Shown: in pieces, positions 7,198 to 14,841 of the stretch | How positions within the stretch are numbered: the stretch's first letter is position 1 | Layout: every line of letters begins with the position of its first letter | Assembly: GCA_023262335.1 (NCBI GenBank) | Contig: JALRBE010000005.1 | Coordinates: 294-27,523, forward strand | Origin: Candidatus Saccharimonadia bacterium | GTDB lineage: Bacteria; Patescibacteriota; Saccharimonadia; Saccharimonadales; Saccharimonadaceae | Direction of reading: 5' to 3' | DNA length: 27,230 bases | The notes under the pieces: generated by a model | The model's database searches: none | Seen by the model: only the letters and a program-made list of their open reading frames with translations | Told to the model about the DNA's origin: nothing | Program-made: the position numbers and the translations under genes

Positions 7198-9714
7198 CTA
7201 TAACGCAAGCAGTGCTTGCAAGACGGCATCTTTGTCGCGTTCGATCAGCTCGACGCGGCCTTCGATTTCGCTGATGCCCATGGCGACGGTGCGTTTCAGC
7301 GCGGGGTCGTTTGCCTTGGGGCCAAAGAACGCTTTATATTCGGCCAATTGTTCGCGGGTAGAAAGACCGGTCGCGCTGTAGCGTGGAAAATCATCGTAGC
7401 TCTTGTCGCCCTTGAACGTCTTTTCGATCCAGTCCCAGTTTTGCTGCAGCCAATTCCACGCGATGTCCCGGCTGTCGCGGCCGCGAATCATGTAAACGAA
7501 CCAGCGGAACACGTCTTGCGGCCGCACGATTTCAGGGTTTTTCATGTTGTCGAGCAGTTCGCGGATTTTCTCGGGGACCTTCGTGCTGGTGACGCCGATG
7601 CAAATGTCTTCGCGCAGGTCGATCGACTGCGTGCCGTTATAGACGGCCACGATGTCGTCGACGGTTTTGGCGTCGCCGTGACGCGTCACCGAGCTGATGA
7701 CGAGCGTGCGCAGCTCGGGGTTGAGGTCGATGAGCGGCACGGTGTCGTACAGCTCTTTGGCCTTGGCAAGCGCGTCAGGAACTTCGCCGTAGAGCGACAA
7801 CGAAATAACCGTGCTACGCAGTTTCGTGTCTTCCTCGGACTCGTTCTCTTTCTCGTCCCAGCCGAGCCGCGCGTATTCGGCGGCGGCCATTTCGGCCGAG
7901 AGGCCGCGCAGTTTCTTCTCGGCGGCTTCGTCGTCGTCAACGAACTTGCGGAGCTCTGCCAAACCGACGGCAATGATGTTCCAAACAGGTTCGAGCGATT
8001 CGTTCTTGTACGCGTCGAGCAGTGGCAACAGGTCGGCGCTCGCAAGAATGCCGCCTCGGGCAAGCAGGGTCGCTTCGTCGAGCAGTTGCACTCTGCCTAT
8101 GGGGTCGAGCGAGCCGTCACGGACCTTTGCCGTAAGCGCCGCGAGCGATTCGCTGTCGTAGCGGGTAATGAAATGCGCGCCGTCATCGAGATTCAGCTGT
8201 ACCGGGCCATCGTGGGTAACGGTGACGCTGGCGGATTCGAGCAGCTGAGGCACCGCGTCGGAGTCCGCGCCGAGCGGTAGCGGCCACAAACGGTCCGACG
8301 GCTCATGAGGGCCGACGAAGAACTGCTGCTGAGCAATCGTCAGCTGGTCGCCGGACCTGTCGAGTGTCACGACGGGATAGCCTGGCTGCGTGATCCAGGT
8401 GTTCATGATGCGCTTGACCTGCTTGCCGCTGGCTTGTTCCAACGCATCCCATAGGTCGTCGCCAACGGTATTGCCGTACGCGTGCTTGGCAAAATAGTCC
8501 CTGAGTCCGGCGCGGAACGCGTCGTGGCCGACATATTGCTGGATCATGCGGAGCAGGCGTCCGCCCTTGGCGTACACGATCGCGCCGTCGAATAGCGTAT
8601 GGATTTCATCCGGATGATGAACGTCGACTTGGACGGATTGGACACCATCGATACTGTCGCGGCGCAAGGCGAAAAGCGTTTCGCTCGTCACGTAATCAAG
8701 CCAAATGTTCCATTCGGGGTACAGGTCGTCGACGGCGATGTATTCCATGAGGTTAGCGAAACTTTCGTTCAGCCAAAGGTCGTTCCACCATTCCATGGTG
8801 ACCAAGTTGCCGAACCATTGATGCGCGAGCTCGTGGGCGATGACCAGGGCGACATGATGCCGGCTGTTGATGTCGGTCAGTTTCGGGTCGGCGAGCAACG
8901 CCGTTTCGCGGTAGGTTATGAGTCCCCAGTTTTCCATGGCGCCCACCGTGAAATCTGGCAGCGCCACGTGGTCGCTTTTGGGCAGTGGATACTTGGTGCC
9001 AAAATAGCCGTCGTAGAATTCGATGGCACGGACGGCGGTGTCGAGCGCGAAGTCGAGGCTCGTTGCCGGCTGTGCGGGCGTGGCCCAAACGTTCACCTCG
9101 ACGCCATCCTTCGTAGTAGCGGTCTTTTTGTGGAGTTCGCCGACGACGAAGGCGAGCAGGTACGTGCTCATGCGCGGCGTGGTGTCGAACGTCGTCACGA
9201 GCGAGCCGGCGTCTTCGGCTTGCGTTTTGACGCCCATGTTCGATAGCGTTTGCACGCCGGTTTCGGTAACGAGCGTCAGGTCGAACGTCGCTTTGGCGGC
9301 CGGTTCGTCGACGCAGGGGAATACCTCGCGGGCGTGGTGCGATTCGAATTGGGTGGCAAGCAGCTGCTTTTTGACGCCGTCGTGCTCGAAGTAGCATGGG
9401 TAAAGGCCGTGCATTTGGTCGGTGATCGTACCTGTGAACGTAATGCTCAGCACGTGATCGCCGGCAGTCAGAGTCGGGGTCGTTACGGAAAGCTCGTCGT
9501 CGCTACCAAGTTCATGCGACGCCTCGGCGCCGTCTATGGTCGCGCTCACGATCGTCAGGTCTTTGGCGTGCACTTTCAGCGGCGTATCTGCCGTGGTCGC
9601 GGTGCCGGTTATGGCGACGGTGCCTTCGAACCGGCGGTTTTCGCGGTCGAGAGTCAGGCGCAGGTCGTAATGGGTTGGTACAAAGAGGTCTTTTAGTCGG
9701 TTCACAATCGTCAT
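7198..9714 (-). CDS. pepN: M1 family zinc aminopeptidase (aminopeptidase N-like)
   Basis: This 838-residue enzyme removes N-terminal residues from peptides. The exopeptidase motif GAMEN is at 258-262, the zinc site HELAH at 294-298 with the third ligand E317 in NESFA, and the catalytic Tyr region follows. The N-terminal beta domain spans about 1-190, the thermolysin-like domain about 200-440, a small beta domain comes next, and a long helical ERAP1-like C-terminal domain runs from about 520 to the end. Length and layout fit a complete M1 enzyme. No signal peptide or TM segment is seen, so it is probably cytosolic and would finish degradation of imported or proteasome-like peptide products. 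The -10 element TATACT ends 6 bases before the ATG, so the message looks leaderless. Its promoter is shared with the divergent nuclease gene. Confidence 0.95.
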   Translation of the reverse strand: MTIVNRLKDLFVPTHYDLRLTLDRENRRFEGTVAITGTATTADTPLKVHAKDLTIVSATIDGAEASHELGSDDELSVTTPTLTAGDHVLSITFTGTITDQMHGLYPCYFEHDGVKKQLLATQFESHHAREVFPCVDEPAAKATFDLTLVTETGVQTLSNMGVKTQAEDAGSLVTTFDTTPRMSTYLLAFVVGELHKKTATTKDGVEVNVWATPAQPATSLDFALDTAVRAIEFYDGYFGTKYPLPKSDHVALPDFTVGAMENWGLITYRETALLADPKLTDINSRHHVALVIAHELAHQWFGNLVTMEWWNDLWLNESFANLMEYIAVDDLYPEWNIWLDYVTSETLFALRRDSIDGVQSVQVDVHHPDEIHTLFDGAIVYAKGGRLLRMIQQYVGHDAFRAGLRDYFAKHAYGNTVGDDLWDALEQASGKQVKRIMNTWITQPGYPVVTLDRSGDQLTIAQQQFFVGPHEPSDRLWPLPLGADSDAVPQLLESASVTVTHDGPVQLNLDDGAHFITRYDSESLAALTAKVRDGSLDPIGRVQLLDEATLLARGGILASADLLPLLDAYKNESLEPVWNIIAVGLAELRKFVDDDEAAEKKLRGLSAEMAAAEYARLGWDEKENESEEDTKLRSTVISLSLYGEVPDALAKAKELYDTVPLIDLNPELRTLVISSVTRHGDAKTVDDIVAVYNGTQSIDLREDICIGVTSTKVPEKIRELLDNMKNPEIVRPQDVFRWFVYMIRGRDSRDIAWNWLQQNWDWIEKTFKGDKSYDDFPRYSATGLSTREQLAEYKAFFGPKANDPALKRTVAMGISEIEGRVELIERDKDAVLQALLAL

Positions 9715-9720
9715 ATATCT

Positions 9721-9728
9721 AGTATACT
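9721..9728. promoter_or_regulatory. Palindromic AGTATACT serving as -10 for two divergent leaderless genes
   Basis: The 8-bp palindrome reads TATACT on both strands. On the plus strand TATACT (9723-9728) ends 6 bases before GTG at 9735. On the minus strand it ends 6 bases before ATG at 9714. The two start codons are only 20 bases apart, so both promoters must use the same base pairs. Confidence 0.6.
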
Positions 9729-9734
9729 AAATAC

Positions 9735-10436
9735 GTGCATCGACAGAGATATCGTGCAAGGAGGATCGCGACCCTGGTGGTCGTGATCGTTTTGATTGTG
9801 GTGGCCATAGTGGCGAACACGGACATGTGGCAAACGGAGGCGCCACGGCAAACGCACAGCGGCGCGCCGGCTTCAGGCGCCGCGCTCGACCTGCTCGAAA
9901 CCCTTCCCATAAAAGGGCGAGCGCCCAAAACAGGGTACGAGCGCGCTCAGTTCGGTGACGGCTGGGCGAGTTCGAGCGGCTGCGACATGCGCAATGTCAT
10001 TTTGCACCGCGACCTAAAGGACGTCGTGGTCGGCGACAACTGCAAGGTCGTTACCGGAGTGCTCGACGATCCGTACACCGGAAAGCCCGTGCCGTTCGTG
10101 CGCGGAGCCGACACGAGCGACGACGTGCAAATCGATCACGTGGTCGCGCTCAGTAACGCCTGGCAAACGGGCGCGCAGCAGCTCAGCTTCGAACGGCGCA
10201 AGCAGCTGGCGAACGATCCGTTGGAACTGCTGGCGGTCGACGGCGCGGCGAACCAACAAAAGGGTGATGGCGACGCCGCTACCTGGCTGCCGTCAAACAA
10301 GGCGTTCCGGTGCCAATACGTGGCGCGCCAAGTGGCGGTCAAAGCCAAATACGACCTGTGGGTAACGCAGGCCGAACACGACGCGATCAAGCGAGTCTTG
10401 GGATCGTGCCCTAATCAGGCACTCCCGACCGCTTGA
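9735..10436 (+). CDS. Secreted or membrane-anchored HNH nuclease, DUF1524 type
   Basis: This 233-residue protein has a very basic N-terminus (1-10) and one hydrophobic segment (11-28), so it is exported or anchored outside the cell. A spacer rich in Gly, Ala and Pro leads into a DUF1524-type HNH domain: IDHVVAL with D134-H135, then LANDPLEL, NQQKGD at 173-178 and W184-P186. Four cysteines (83, 103, 193, 225) could form two disulfides in an extracellular protein. Such nucleases cut DNA or RNA outside the cell; in nucleotide auxotrophs this would feed salvage, which is inference here. The GTG start fits the leaderless spacing, with TATACT ending 6 bases before it. Its 3' end overlaps the convergent CNNM gene by 26 bases. 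Confidence 0.87.
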   Translation: MHRQRYRARRIATLVVVIVLIVVAIVANTDMWQTEAPRQTHSGAPASGAALDLLETLPIKGRAPKTGYERAQFGDGWASSSGCDMRNVILHRDLKDVVVGDNCKVVTGVLDDPYTGKPVPFVRGADTSDDVQIDHVVALSNAWQTGAQQLSFERRKQLANDPLELLAVDGAANQQKGDGDAATWLPSNKAFRCQYVARQVAVKAKYDLWVTQAEHDAIKRVLGSCPNQALPTA

Positions 10437-11412
10437 TCGCGGTTTTTCTTTTTTCGGATTCATCTTCAATTTCCTGACCGACGATTTCTTCTATGAGATC
10501 CTCGATGGTCGCGATGCCGATAATGACGTCTTTGCGAACGACGGGCATGAGGTGCGTGCTGGTCGAAATGAATTTGCGTAGCAGCGTGTCGAGCGCCGTC
10601 CGGCTGCCAACGAGTTGCACGGGGTGAAGCGGCAGGTCGCTCACGCGGTATGCCCGTTCTTCGAAGTCCATGTCCACAAGGTCTTTCATGAGCAGAATGC
10701 CGTTGCAGCGGGTCAGTTTTTGGTTGAATATCGGTATGCGGCTGCGGCCGACCGTTTTTATTTCGTCTATTTTTTCGGGGGTCAGCACGGTGCCGGGCGT
10801 TAACCAGTACACGTCAGCGATCGGCAGCAAAATCTGGCTGACCTGCGTTTCGCTGAGCTGCAGGGCGCCGCGGATGATTTCGACTTCGTCTTCGTCGAGC
10901 TCGCTTTCTTTGTGCCCTAAATGCTCGGCTATCAGAATGCCGAGCTCGCGGCGGGTGTGCAAGCGCGACTTTTGTTTGCCGAACAGGCGGTCGAGCAGCA
11001 GCTGAATAGGCTTGGAGACGGGAAACGTCACGACGATCATGAACCTCATGAGCGGAGCAAGCATGGACGTATACCGAAGCGGGTTACGGTTGAAATATGC
11101 CTGCGGAAAGATTTCGCCGAAAATCACCATGATGATGGTAGTGATGATGCCGGCGAGCAGGCCGAACAGCACGCTTTCGAGCACGAGCGAGGTCGCCGAC
11201 ACGGCAGCCACGTTGGTCAGCAGTATCGCCGCGAGAGTGAGGTGGATATTCTTGCGAAGCGGATAAACCCTTTTGGCTTTGGCGTTGCCAAGCTTCATTT
11301 TGCGCTTCAGGTCGCTGAGGTCGAGCGACATCATGGCAACGTTCAGGCCCGAGCAGACGGCGGATATGCCGACGAGGATGAGAACGATGGTTATTGTAAG
11401 CGGAATACTCAC
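10411..11412 (-). CDS. CNNM/HlyC-like membrane protein with CBS pair
   Basis: This 333-residue protein has the CNNM (DUF21) membrane domain at about 1-150, with hydrophobic segments near 4-26, 58-80, 84-104 and 120-140. The segment CSGLNVAMMSLDL resembles the family's conserved sequence after TM1, and GEIFPQAYFNRNP matches the GEI.PK.. block. A pair of CBS domains follows (about 195-315, ending MPVVRKDVIIGIATIEDLIEEIVGQEI). The family is linked to Mg2+ or other divalent cation transport and is often misnamed hemolysin C. The CorC_HlyC domain common at the C-terminus is missing. The GTG start has no Shine-Dalgarno; a TATCAT element lies 11 bases upstream, so the leader is very short. An upstream in-frame TAA excludes a longer form. 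Confidence 0.9.
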   Translation of the reverse strand: MSIPLTITIVLILVGISAVCSGLNVAMMSLDLSDLKRKMKLGNAKAKRVYPLRKNIHLTLAAILLTNVAAVSATSLVLESVLFGLLAGIITTIIMVIFGEIFPQAYFNRNPLRYTSMLAPLMRFMIVVTFPVSKPIQLLLDRLFGKQKSRLHTRRELGILIAEHLGHKESELDEDEVEIIRGALQLSETQVSQILLPIADVYWLTPGTVLTPEKIDEIKTVGRSRIPIFNQKLTRCNGILLMKDLVDMDFEERAYRVSDLPLHPVQLVGSRTALDTLLRKFISTSTHLMPVVRKDVIIGIATIEDLIEEIVGQEIEDESEKRKTAIKRSGVPD

Positions 11413-11455
11413 TGCGTGTATTTATGATACCACGGACCGTACCGCTCGCGGTTGG

Positions 11456-11887
11456 TTAGTATAAGCCGCGTAGCCGACGTTCGTTGGTCTTGAGCTTTTT
11501 GCGGTGAGCACGAACCTCGTTCGATTCTTTTTTGCGCCCAAAGAACGAATTTCTGGCTTTTTGGCGGGCGGCTTGGTCGAGGTCTTGCACGTGCGCGAGT
11601 TCTTCGTCGGTCACGGCAGGCCGTACGGGGTCGGGTGCGGCATATGCGGCGTTCGCGGTGGCTGCTGCGGCATGGGCGGCACTGGCTGCCGCTCCGGCTG
11701 ACTCGCGGGGTGTTTCGGCCTCTTTCAAGAGCGCGTCGTGGGCTTCTTTGATACGGGCGAACGCCTCTGCGGCCTCTGGCGAGTCGCTTAGGTCGGGGTG
11801 GTGTTCTTTCGCGGCATCGCGGAATGCCTTTTTGATTTCCGCTTTGCCGGCGTTTGCGCCGACGCCGAGTACGTCGCGGTGATTCAT
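11456..11887 (-). CDS. J-domain protein with Ala-rich linker
   Basis: This 143-residue protein starts with a J domain (about 3-60) carrying the HPD tripeptide in EHHPDLS, which would stimulate an Hsp70 ATPase. A linker of almost pure Ala with some Pro (about 62-90) leads to a charged, basic helical tail ending with RRLRGLY. It lacks the Gly/Phe region, zinc fingers and C-terminal domains of DnaJ, so it is a type III J-protein with its own targeting tail. The ATG follows TATAAT by only 7 bases, with TTGCAA 17 bases further upstream, a good promoter that leaves no leader. The next gene on the same strand, CNNM, starts 43 bases further on. Confidence 0.85.
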   Translation of the reverse strand: MNHRDVLGVGANAGKAEIKKAFRDAAKEHHPDLSDSPEAAEAFARIKEAHDALLKEAETPRESAGAAASAAHAAAATANAAYAAPDPVRPAVTDEELAHVQDLDQAARQKARNSFFGRKKESNEVRAHRKKLKTNERRLRGLY

Positions 11888-11894
11888 AGTACTA

Positions 11895-11923
11895 ATTATA
11901 CACCAAAACGCTTATATTTGCAA
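11895..11923 (-). promoter_or_regulatory. Sigma70-like promoter giving a leaderless J-domain transcript
   Basis: On the minus strand: TTGCAA (11923-11918), 17 bases, TATAAT (11900-11895), 7 bases, ATG. This is the clearest case in the window of a two-part promoter positioned to start transcription at the start codon. Confidence 0.65.
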
Positions 11924-11936
11924 TAGTGCGAAAATA

Positions 11937-11965
11937 TTGACAAATTATACTTATTATGCTACAAT
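11937..11965 (+). promoter_or_regulatory. Strong sigma70-like promoter of the 12016 gene
   Basis: TTGACA (11937-11942), a 17-base spacer and TACAAT (11960-11965) with an extended -10 TG at 11957-11958. It is the closest match to consensus in the window. Confidence 0.8.
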
Positions 11966-12015
11966 GTAATTAGACTATCGCAGTTTAACAACCCTACAGA
12001 AAGAGGTGATGCGCC

Positions 12016-12627
12016 ATGAGCGCACCCCTGGTCATGATCCAGTTCTCCGTCAGCAACCCCAAGCGGATCCCCCAGAGCGTCGCGCCGCTCATGCCCGAAA
12101 CGCTCGATGAGAGCGCGGAGCGGCGTGAGCGCAGCGTCAGCGGCGAGTACTTCAACCTGCTGGTCGACAAGACCCGTCGGTGTGACGTCGCCGAGCTGGC
12201 GCACAACCTGAACGATAACGACTACTACCTGGTGTCGGTGGTCCGCCAGGATCGCCGCGACCGTCGCGACCCCCGCAAGACGTACTGCGCGCTGCGCTAC
12301 TTCTTCGCCAAGGGGGAGCAGGCCAGCGCCAAGCTGGAGGCCGTGCGCTCGCTGTACGCGGGTGTGGAGGACGATCTGCTGAGCCTGCTGACCGACGCCT
12401 TCTGGCAGGTCAGGGCATACCGCAACGTCCGTGAGGACGGCGCGGAGCTGCTCAGCATCAACCTCGACGGCCTGGAGCCGCGCTACCGGAACGACGGCTC
12501 GCCCGTCACCCAGTGGCGGAAGGACGACCAGAACCGGCGTGTCGGTGACGCGCCGGAACCGATCTGGCCGGAGGCCGCACTGAAGGTCGTCGGCGACGAT
12601 CTGAAGGTCTCGCTCGAGAAGCTGTAG
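12016..12627 (+). CDS. Soluble protein of unknown function behind a strong promoter
   Basis: This 203-residue charged protein has no signal peptide or TM segment. It is rich in Arg and Asp (a cluster near 76-87 reads VRQDRRDRRDPRK), with a Trp/Tyr-containing central part and an Asp/Lys-rich end. I recognise no family. The ATG at 12016 has an excellent Shine-Dalgarno (AGAGGTGAT, 12001-12009) and the best promoter in the window, and an intrinsic terminator follows, so it should be made in large amounts from a one-gene unit. Its bases are visibly more GC-rich than its neighbours, with many CTG, GCC, GAC and CGC codons. This may reflect selection for high expression or a different origin. Confidence 0.72.
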   Translation: MSAPLVMIQFSVSNPKRIPQSVAPLMPETLDESAERRERSVSGEYFNLLVDKTRRCDVAELAHNLNDNDYYLVSVVRQDRRDRRDPRKTYCALRYFFAKGEQASAKLEAVRSLYAGVEDDLLSLLTDAFWQVRAYRNVREDGAELLSINLDGLEPRYRNDGSPVTQWRKDDQNRRVGDAPEPIWPEAALKVVGDDLKVSLEKL

Positions 12628-12646
12628 GAGGTACTGTTCGATAGTC

Positions 12647-12679
12647 ATAGGGCCGGAGTAATTCCCGGCCCTATTTCTA
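12647..12679 (+). terminator. Intrinsic terminator after the 12016 gene
   Basis: ATAGGGCCGG (12647-12656) pairs with CCGGCCCTAT (12665-12674) and is followed by TTCTAT. The T-run is short but the stem is perfect. Confidence 0.75.
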
Positions 12680-12685
12680 TGCCGC

Positions 12686-12715
12686 TTGCAAAAAGCGTTC
12701 ATGGCCTGTTATAAT
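12686..12715 (+). promoter_or_regulatory. Promoter of nusA
   Basis: TTGCAA (12686-12691), 18 bases, and TATAAT (12710-12715) preceded by TG at 12707-12708 (extended -10). The leader of about 55 bases holds a GGCCGG-rich stretch and an AAAGGA Shine-Dalgarno before the ATG at 12777. Confidence 0.75.
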
Positions 12716-12776
12716 AGCGACAGTACATTCCGGCCGGCAGGTCGGAACTTTTAGTTTAAAACGAAAGGAATTATCA

Positions 12777-13898
12777 ATGGAAGATCTGAACATCAAGCAG
12801 CTGACGCTCGCGGTCCGGACGATCGCCGAAGAGAAGAACTTGCCGGAAGAGACGGTCATGAGCGTGATCGAGCAGGCAATCGCTGCCGCATGGCGCCGCG
12901 ACAACGGCGAGCGCGATCAAGAAGTCCGCGCCGAACTGAACGTCAATGACGGCACGGCCGAGGTATTCGTGGCCCGCGAAGTCGTCGAGGCTGTTGGCAG
13001 CGATGCTATCGAAATCAGCGTTGAGGACGCCAAAAAGGTCAAGAAAGACGCCGAGATCGGCGATATCATCGAGGAAAAGCACGAAGTGACCAGCTTCGGC
13101 CGCGTCGCTGCCCAAACCGCCAAGCAAGTCGTGCTGCAGCGCCTGCGCGAAGCCGAGCGCGAGGTTGTGCTGGCTGAATACGAGGACAAAATCGGCACCG
13201 TCGTCACTGGTGTCGTGCAGCGCGTCGAGCCGCGCGTTATCCGCGTGGAGCTCGGCAAGGCAACGGGTATCATCCCGCAAAGCGAGCAGATCCAAGGCGA
13301 ATTCTACAGTATCGGCAGCCGTATCAAGGTGTTCATCAAGGATATCGAGCGCGACAACCGCGGTCCGCAGCTTATTCTGAGCCGTGGCAACGAAGCGTTC
13401 GTGGAATACTTGTTCCGCCAAGAAGTTCCTGAAATGGAAACCAACGCCGTTGAAATCAAGGCGATCGCCCGCGAAGCCGGCCGCCGCACCAAGCTTGCCG
13501 TCATCAGTACCGTTCCTGGCGTCGACCCAGTGGGTACGTTCGTGGGTGGCCATGGTACCCGCGTGCAAGCCGTCATGAACGAAATCGGCGACCAAGAAAA
13601 AATCGACATCATCACCTTCGACGAAAGCACGGAGCAGTTCATTCGTAACGCGCTCAGCCCAGCGGAAGTCGCGAAGGTCGAGATCAACGAAGAAGAGAAG
13701 CGCGCAAAGGTGTTCGTGACCGAAGACCAGCAGTCGATCGCCATCGGCCGTGGCGGCCAGAACGTCCGCCTTGCGAGCCGTCTGACCGGCTACGAGCTTG
13801 ACATCGAACAGGCCGTTCCAGAAAAGCCGGCCGAACCGAAACCAAAGAAGAACATCGAAGACAGCTTGATGAACGCTGTCGACGAAGCGTCTGAATAA
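12777..13898 (+). CDS. nusA: Transcription termination/antitermination factor NusA
   Basis: NusA binds RNA polymerase and nascent RNA and controls pausing, termination and antitermination. The 373 residues cover the N-terminal polymerase-binding domain (1-125), an S1 domain (about 133-200, GTVVTGVVQRVEPRVIRVELGKATGIIP), KH1 (about 225-290, with VDPVGTFVGGHGTRVQAV) and KH2 (about 295-350, with SIAIGRGGQNVRLAS). A charged tail of about 25 residues follows. The C-terminal acidic repeats of Proteobacteria are absent, which is normal outside that group. In many bacteria nusA sits between rimP and infB; here it is alone, with its own promoter and leader, and a hairpin follows. The start has AAAGGA 7 bases upstream. 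Confidence 0.97.
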   Translation: MEDLNIKQLTLAVRTIAEEKNLPEETVMSVIEQAIAAAWRRDNGERDQEVRAELNVNDGTAEVFVAREVVEAVGSDAIEISVEDAKKVKKDAEIGDIIEEKHEVTSFGRVAAQTAKQVVLQRLREAEREVVLAEYEDKIGTVVTGVVQRVEPRVIRVELGKATGIIPQSEQIQGEFYSIGSRIKVFIKDIERDNRGPQLILSRGNEAFVEYLFRQEVPEMETNAVEIKAIAREAGRRTKLAVISTVPGVDPVGTFVGGHGTRVQAVMNEIGDQEKIDIITFDESTEQFIRNALSPAEVAKVEINEEEKRAKVFVTEDQQSIAIGRGGQNVRLASRLTGYELDIEQAVPEKPAEPKPKKNIEDSLMNAVDEASE

Positions 13899-13919
13899 AC
13901 AATCCGCCAAAATGAAAAG

Positions 13920-13951
13920 CGGCCCGCGCCCCAGGAAGGGGGAGCGGGCCG
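13920..13951 (-). terminator. GC-rich hairpin between nusA and the lipoprotein gene
   Basis: CGGCCCGC (13920-13927) pairs with GCGGGCCG (13944-13951), and the flanking CGCCAA/TTGGCG adds a lower stem. On the minus strand it is followed by CTTTTCATTTT, so it fits best as terminator of the 13958-14218 gene, and may also stop nusA transcripts. Confidence 0.7.
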
Positions 13952-13957
13952 TTGGCG

Positions 13958-14218
13958 TTAGCTGGCCTCGGTGCAGTCCGGATGGTCTGGCACGGCGTCG
14001 ACGCCTTGGTTGATCGTGTAGACGCCGACCGTTCCGTGACAGACGAAGGCGACGTTGTCCCGACCGGCGGGCATATTGATAACGGTTGCGGGGTTGTCGA
14101 GTGTCGTGTCGATAGCCGACGACTCGCCTCCCACTCCTACGTCCGAACATGCCGACAGCCCGACGACTGCCAAGGCTCCCAATCCGGAAGCGGCGGCGAT
14201 TCGCAAGGATTTGCGCAT
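13958..14218 (-). CDS. Small predicted lipoprotein
   Basis: This 86-residue protein starts with a classic lipoprotein signal: MRKSLR, a hydrophobic core, and the lipobox LSAC with the lipidated Cys at 24. The mature part of about 62 residues has two further cysteines (60 and 82), which could form a disulfide, and no recognised domain. It should be anchored to the outer face of the cytoplasmic membrane. GAAAGG lies 8 bases upstream of the ATG. It has its own promoter (14264-14292) and a hairpin after the stop. The leader shares a 13-base identical segment with the next orphan gene (14226-14238 and 14755-14767). Confidence 0.78.
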   Translation of the reverse strand: MRKSLRIAAASGLGALAVVGLSACSDVGVGGESSAIDTTLDNPATVINMPAGRDNVAFVCHGTVGVYTINQGVDAVPDHPDCTEAS

Positions 14219-14263
14219 ACAAATGACCTTTCGTCGTATAACGCGGTAGTGCGCTATGATAAT

Positions 14264-14292
14264 ATTATAAAATTTATATTTATATAAATCAA
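14264..14292 (-). promoter_or_regulatory. Sigma70-like promoter of the lipoprotein gene
   Basis: On the minus strand: TTGATT (14292-14287), 17 bases, TATAAT (14269-14264). The predicted transcript begins near 14257 and opens with a stem-loop (ATAGCGC...GCGTTAT, one G-U pair). Confidence 0.65.
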
Positions 14293-14302
14293 ATCAACCA
14301 TA

Positions 14303-14331
14303 TGAAAACCCCGACTTGTAAGGCCGGGGTT
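14303..14331 (-). terminator. Intrinsic terminator of the 14372-14749 gene
   Basis: AACCCCG (14307-14313) pairs with CGGGGTT (14325-14331). Read on the minus strand it ends in GGGGTTTTCAT. Confidence 0.7.
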
Positions 14332-14371
14332 GCGCGCAGTAGAGTAAACTTGCGCGAATGACGCGCCGTTC

Positions 14372-14749
14372 CTACGAGTAGGGCGGGCCGACGAGCGTGA
14401 CGCCGGTGATTCTGTTCCTAGTCGGCGTGCTCGCGGTCGTGAGCGTGAAGTCGACGTACAGCCACGTGTCGGGATCGCTGAAGGCGGGGTCGTTCCGTGG
14501 GTTGCCAGGCGAGTGCGCGAGCACCGTGAGCGTGGCGTTGTTCAGCCAATCGCTTTTGGGGTCGGTCGCGATGCCCTTGATAAAGGCCGGCATCTGCTCG
14601 CCCTTATAGGTGATCACGATAGCGCTGTGCGGCGGCGTGGCGACATTCATTTCGAATGCCGCGTGAATGCCGGAAACGAACTTACGAATTTGGGTCTGTA
14701 GTTCGAACAGATCGTCGATGGTCGTGACGGACTCGTCAGCGCAGAGCAT
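14372..14749 (-). CDS. Soluble protein of unknown function, orphan unit
   Basis: This 125-residue protein has an N-terminal helical part (about 8-35, TTIDDLFELQTQIRKFVSGI) and then alternating beta-like stretches (HSAIVITYKG, NATLTVLAHS, TWLYVDFTLTTA, ITGVTLVG). No family is recognised and there is no signal peptide. The frame stays open up to 14842, but that part crosses the promoter. The ATG at 14747-14749 has GAAAGG 7 bases upstream, so I chose it. It is a one-gene unit with its own promoter (14798-14826), a 5' stem-loop and a terminator. Confidence 0.68.
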   Translation of the reverse strand: MLCADESVTTIDDLFELQTQIRKFVSGIHAAFEMNVATPPHSAIVITYKGEQMPAFIKGIATDPKSDWLNNATLTVLAHSPGNPRNDPAFSDPDTWLYVDFTLTTASTPTRNRITGVTLVGPPYS

Positions 14750-14771
14750 AACGCACCTTTCGTCGTAGCGT

Positions 14772-14790
14772 CCTGTATGCAAAGTACAGG
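14772..14790 (-). promoter_or_regulatory. Inverted repeat at the predicted transcription start (operator or 5' stem-loop)
   Basis: CCTGTA (14772-14777) and TACAGG (14785-14790) form a perfect 6-bp inverted repeat with a 7-base spacer, lying from about +2 to +20 of the predicted transcript. It could be a repressor site or a stabilising 5' hairpin. Confidence 0.45.
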
Positions 14791-14797
14791 TTAAAAT

Positions 14798-14826
14798 ATT
14801 ATATAATATAAACTTACTAAAATCAA
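14798..14826 (-). promoter_or_regulatory. Sigma70-like promoter of the 14372-14749 gene
   Basis: On the minus strand: TTGATT (14826-14821), 17 bases, TATAAT (14803-14798). The hexamers and spacing are identical to those of the lipoprotein gene. Confidence 0.7.
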
Positions 14827-14841
14827 TGTTAATGCTTGTCA

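Noticed and set aside
7216..8280. 354-codon plus-strand open frame inside the aminopeptidase gene
   Set aside because: Mirror frame of a clear M1 enzyme; no domain or start signal.
11959..12702. Minus-strand open frame opposite the 12016 gene
   Set aside because: The plus strand has a consensus promoter, strong Shine-Dalgarno and terminator; the minus frame runs through both hairpin and promoter.
12774..14222. 482-codon minus-strand open frame across nusA and the lipoprotein gene
   Set aside because: It is antisense to nusA, has the skewed composition of a mirrored GC-rich gene, and lacks a Shine-Dalgarno or promoter.
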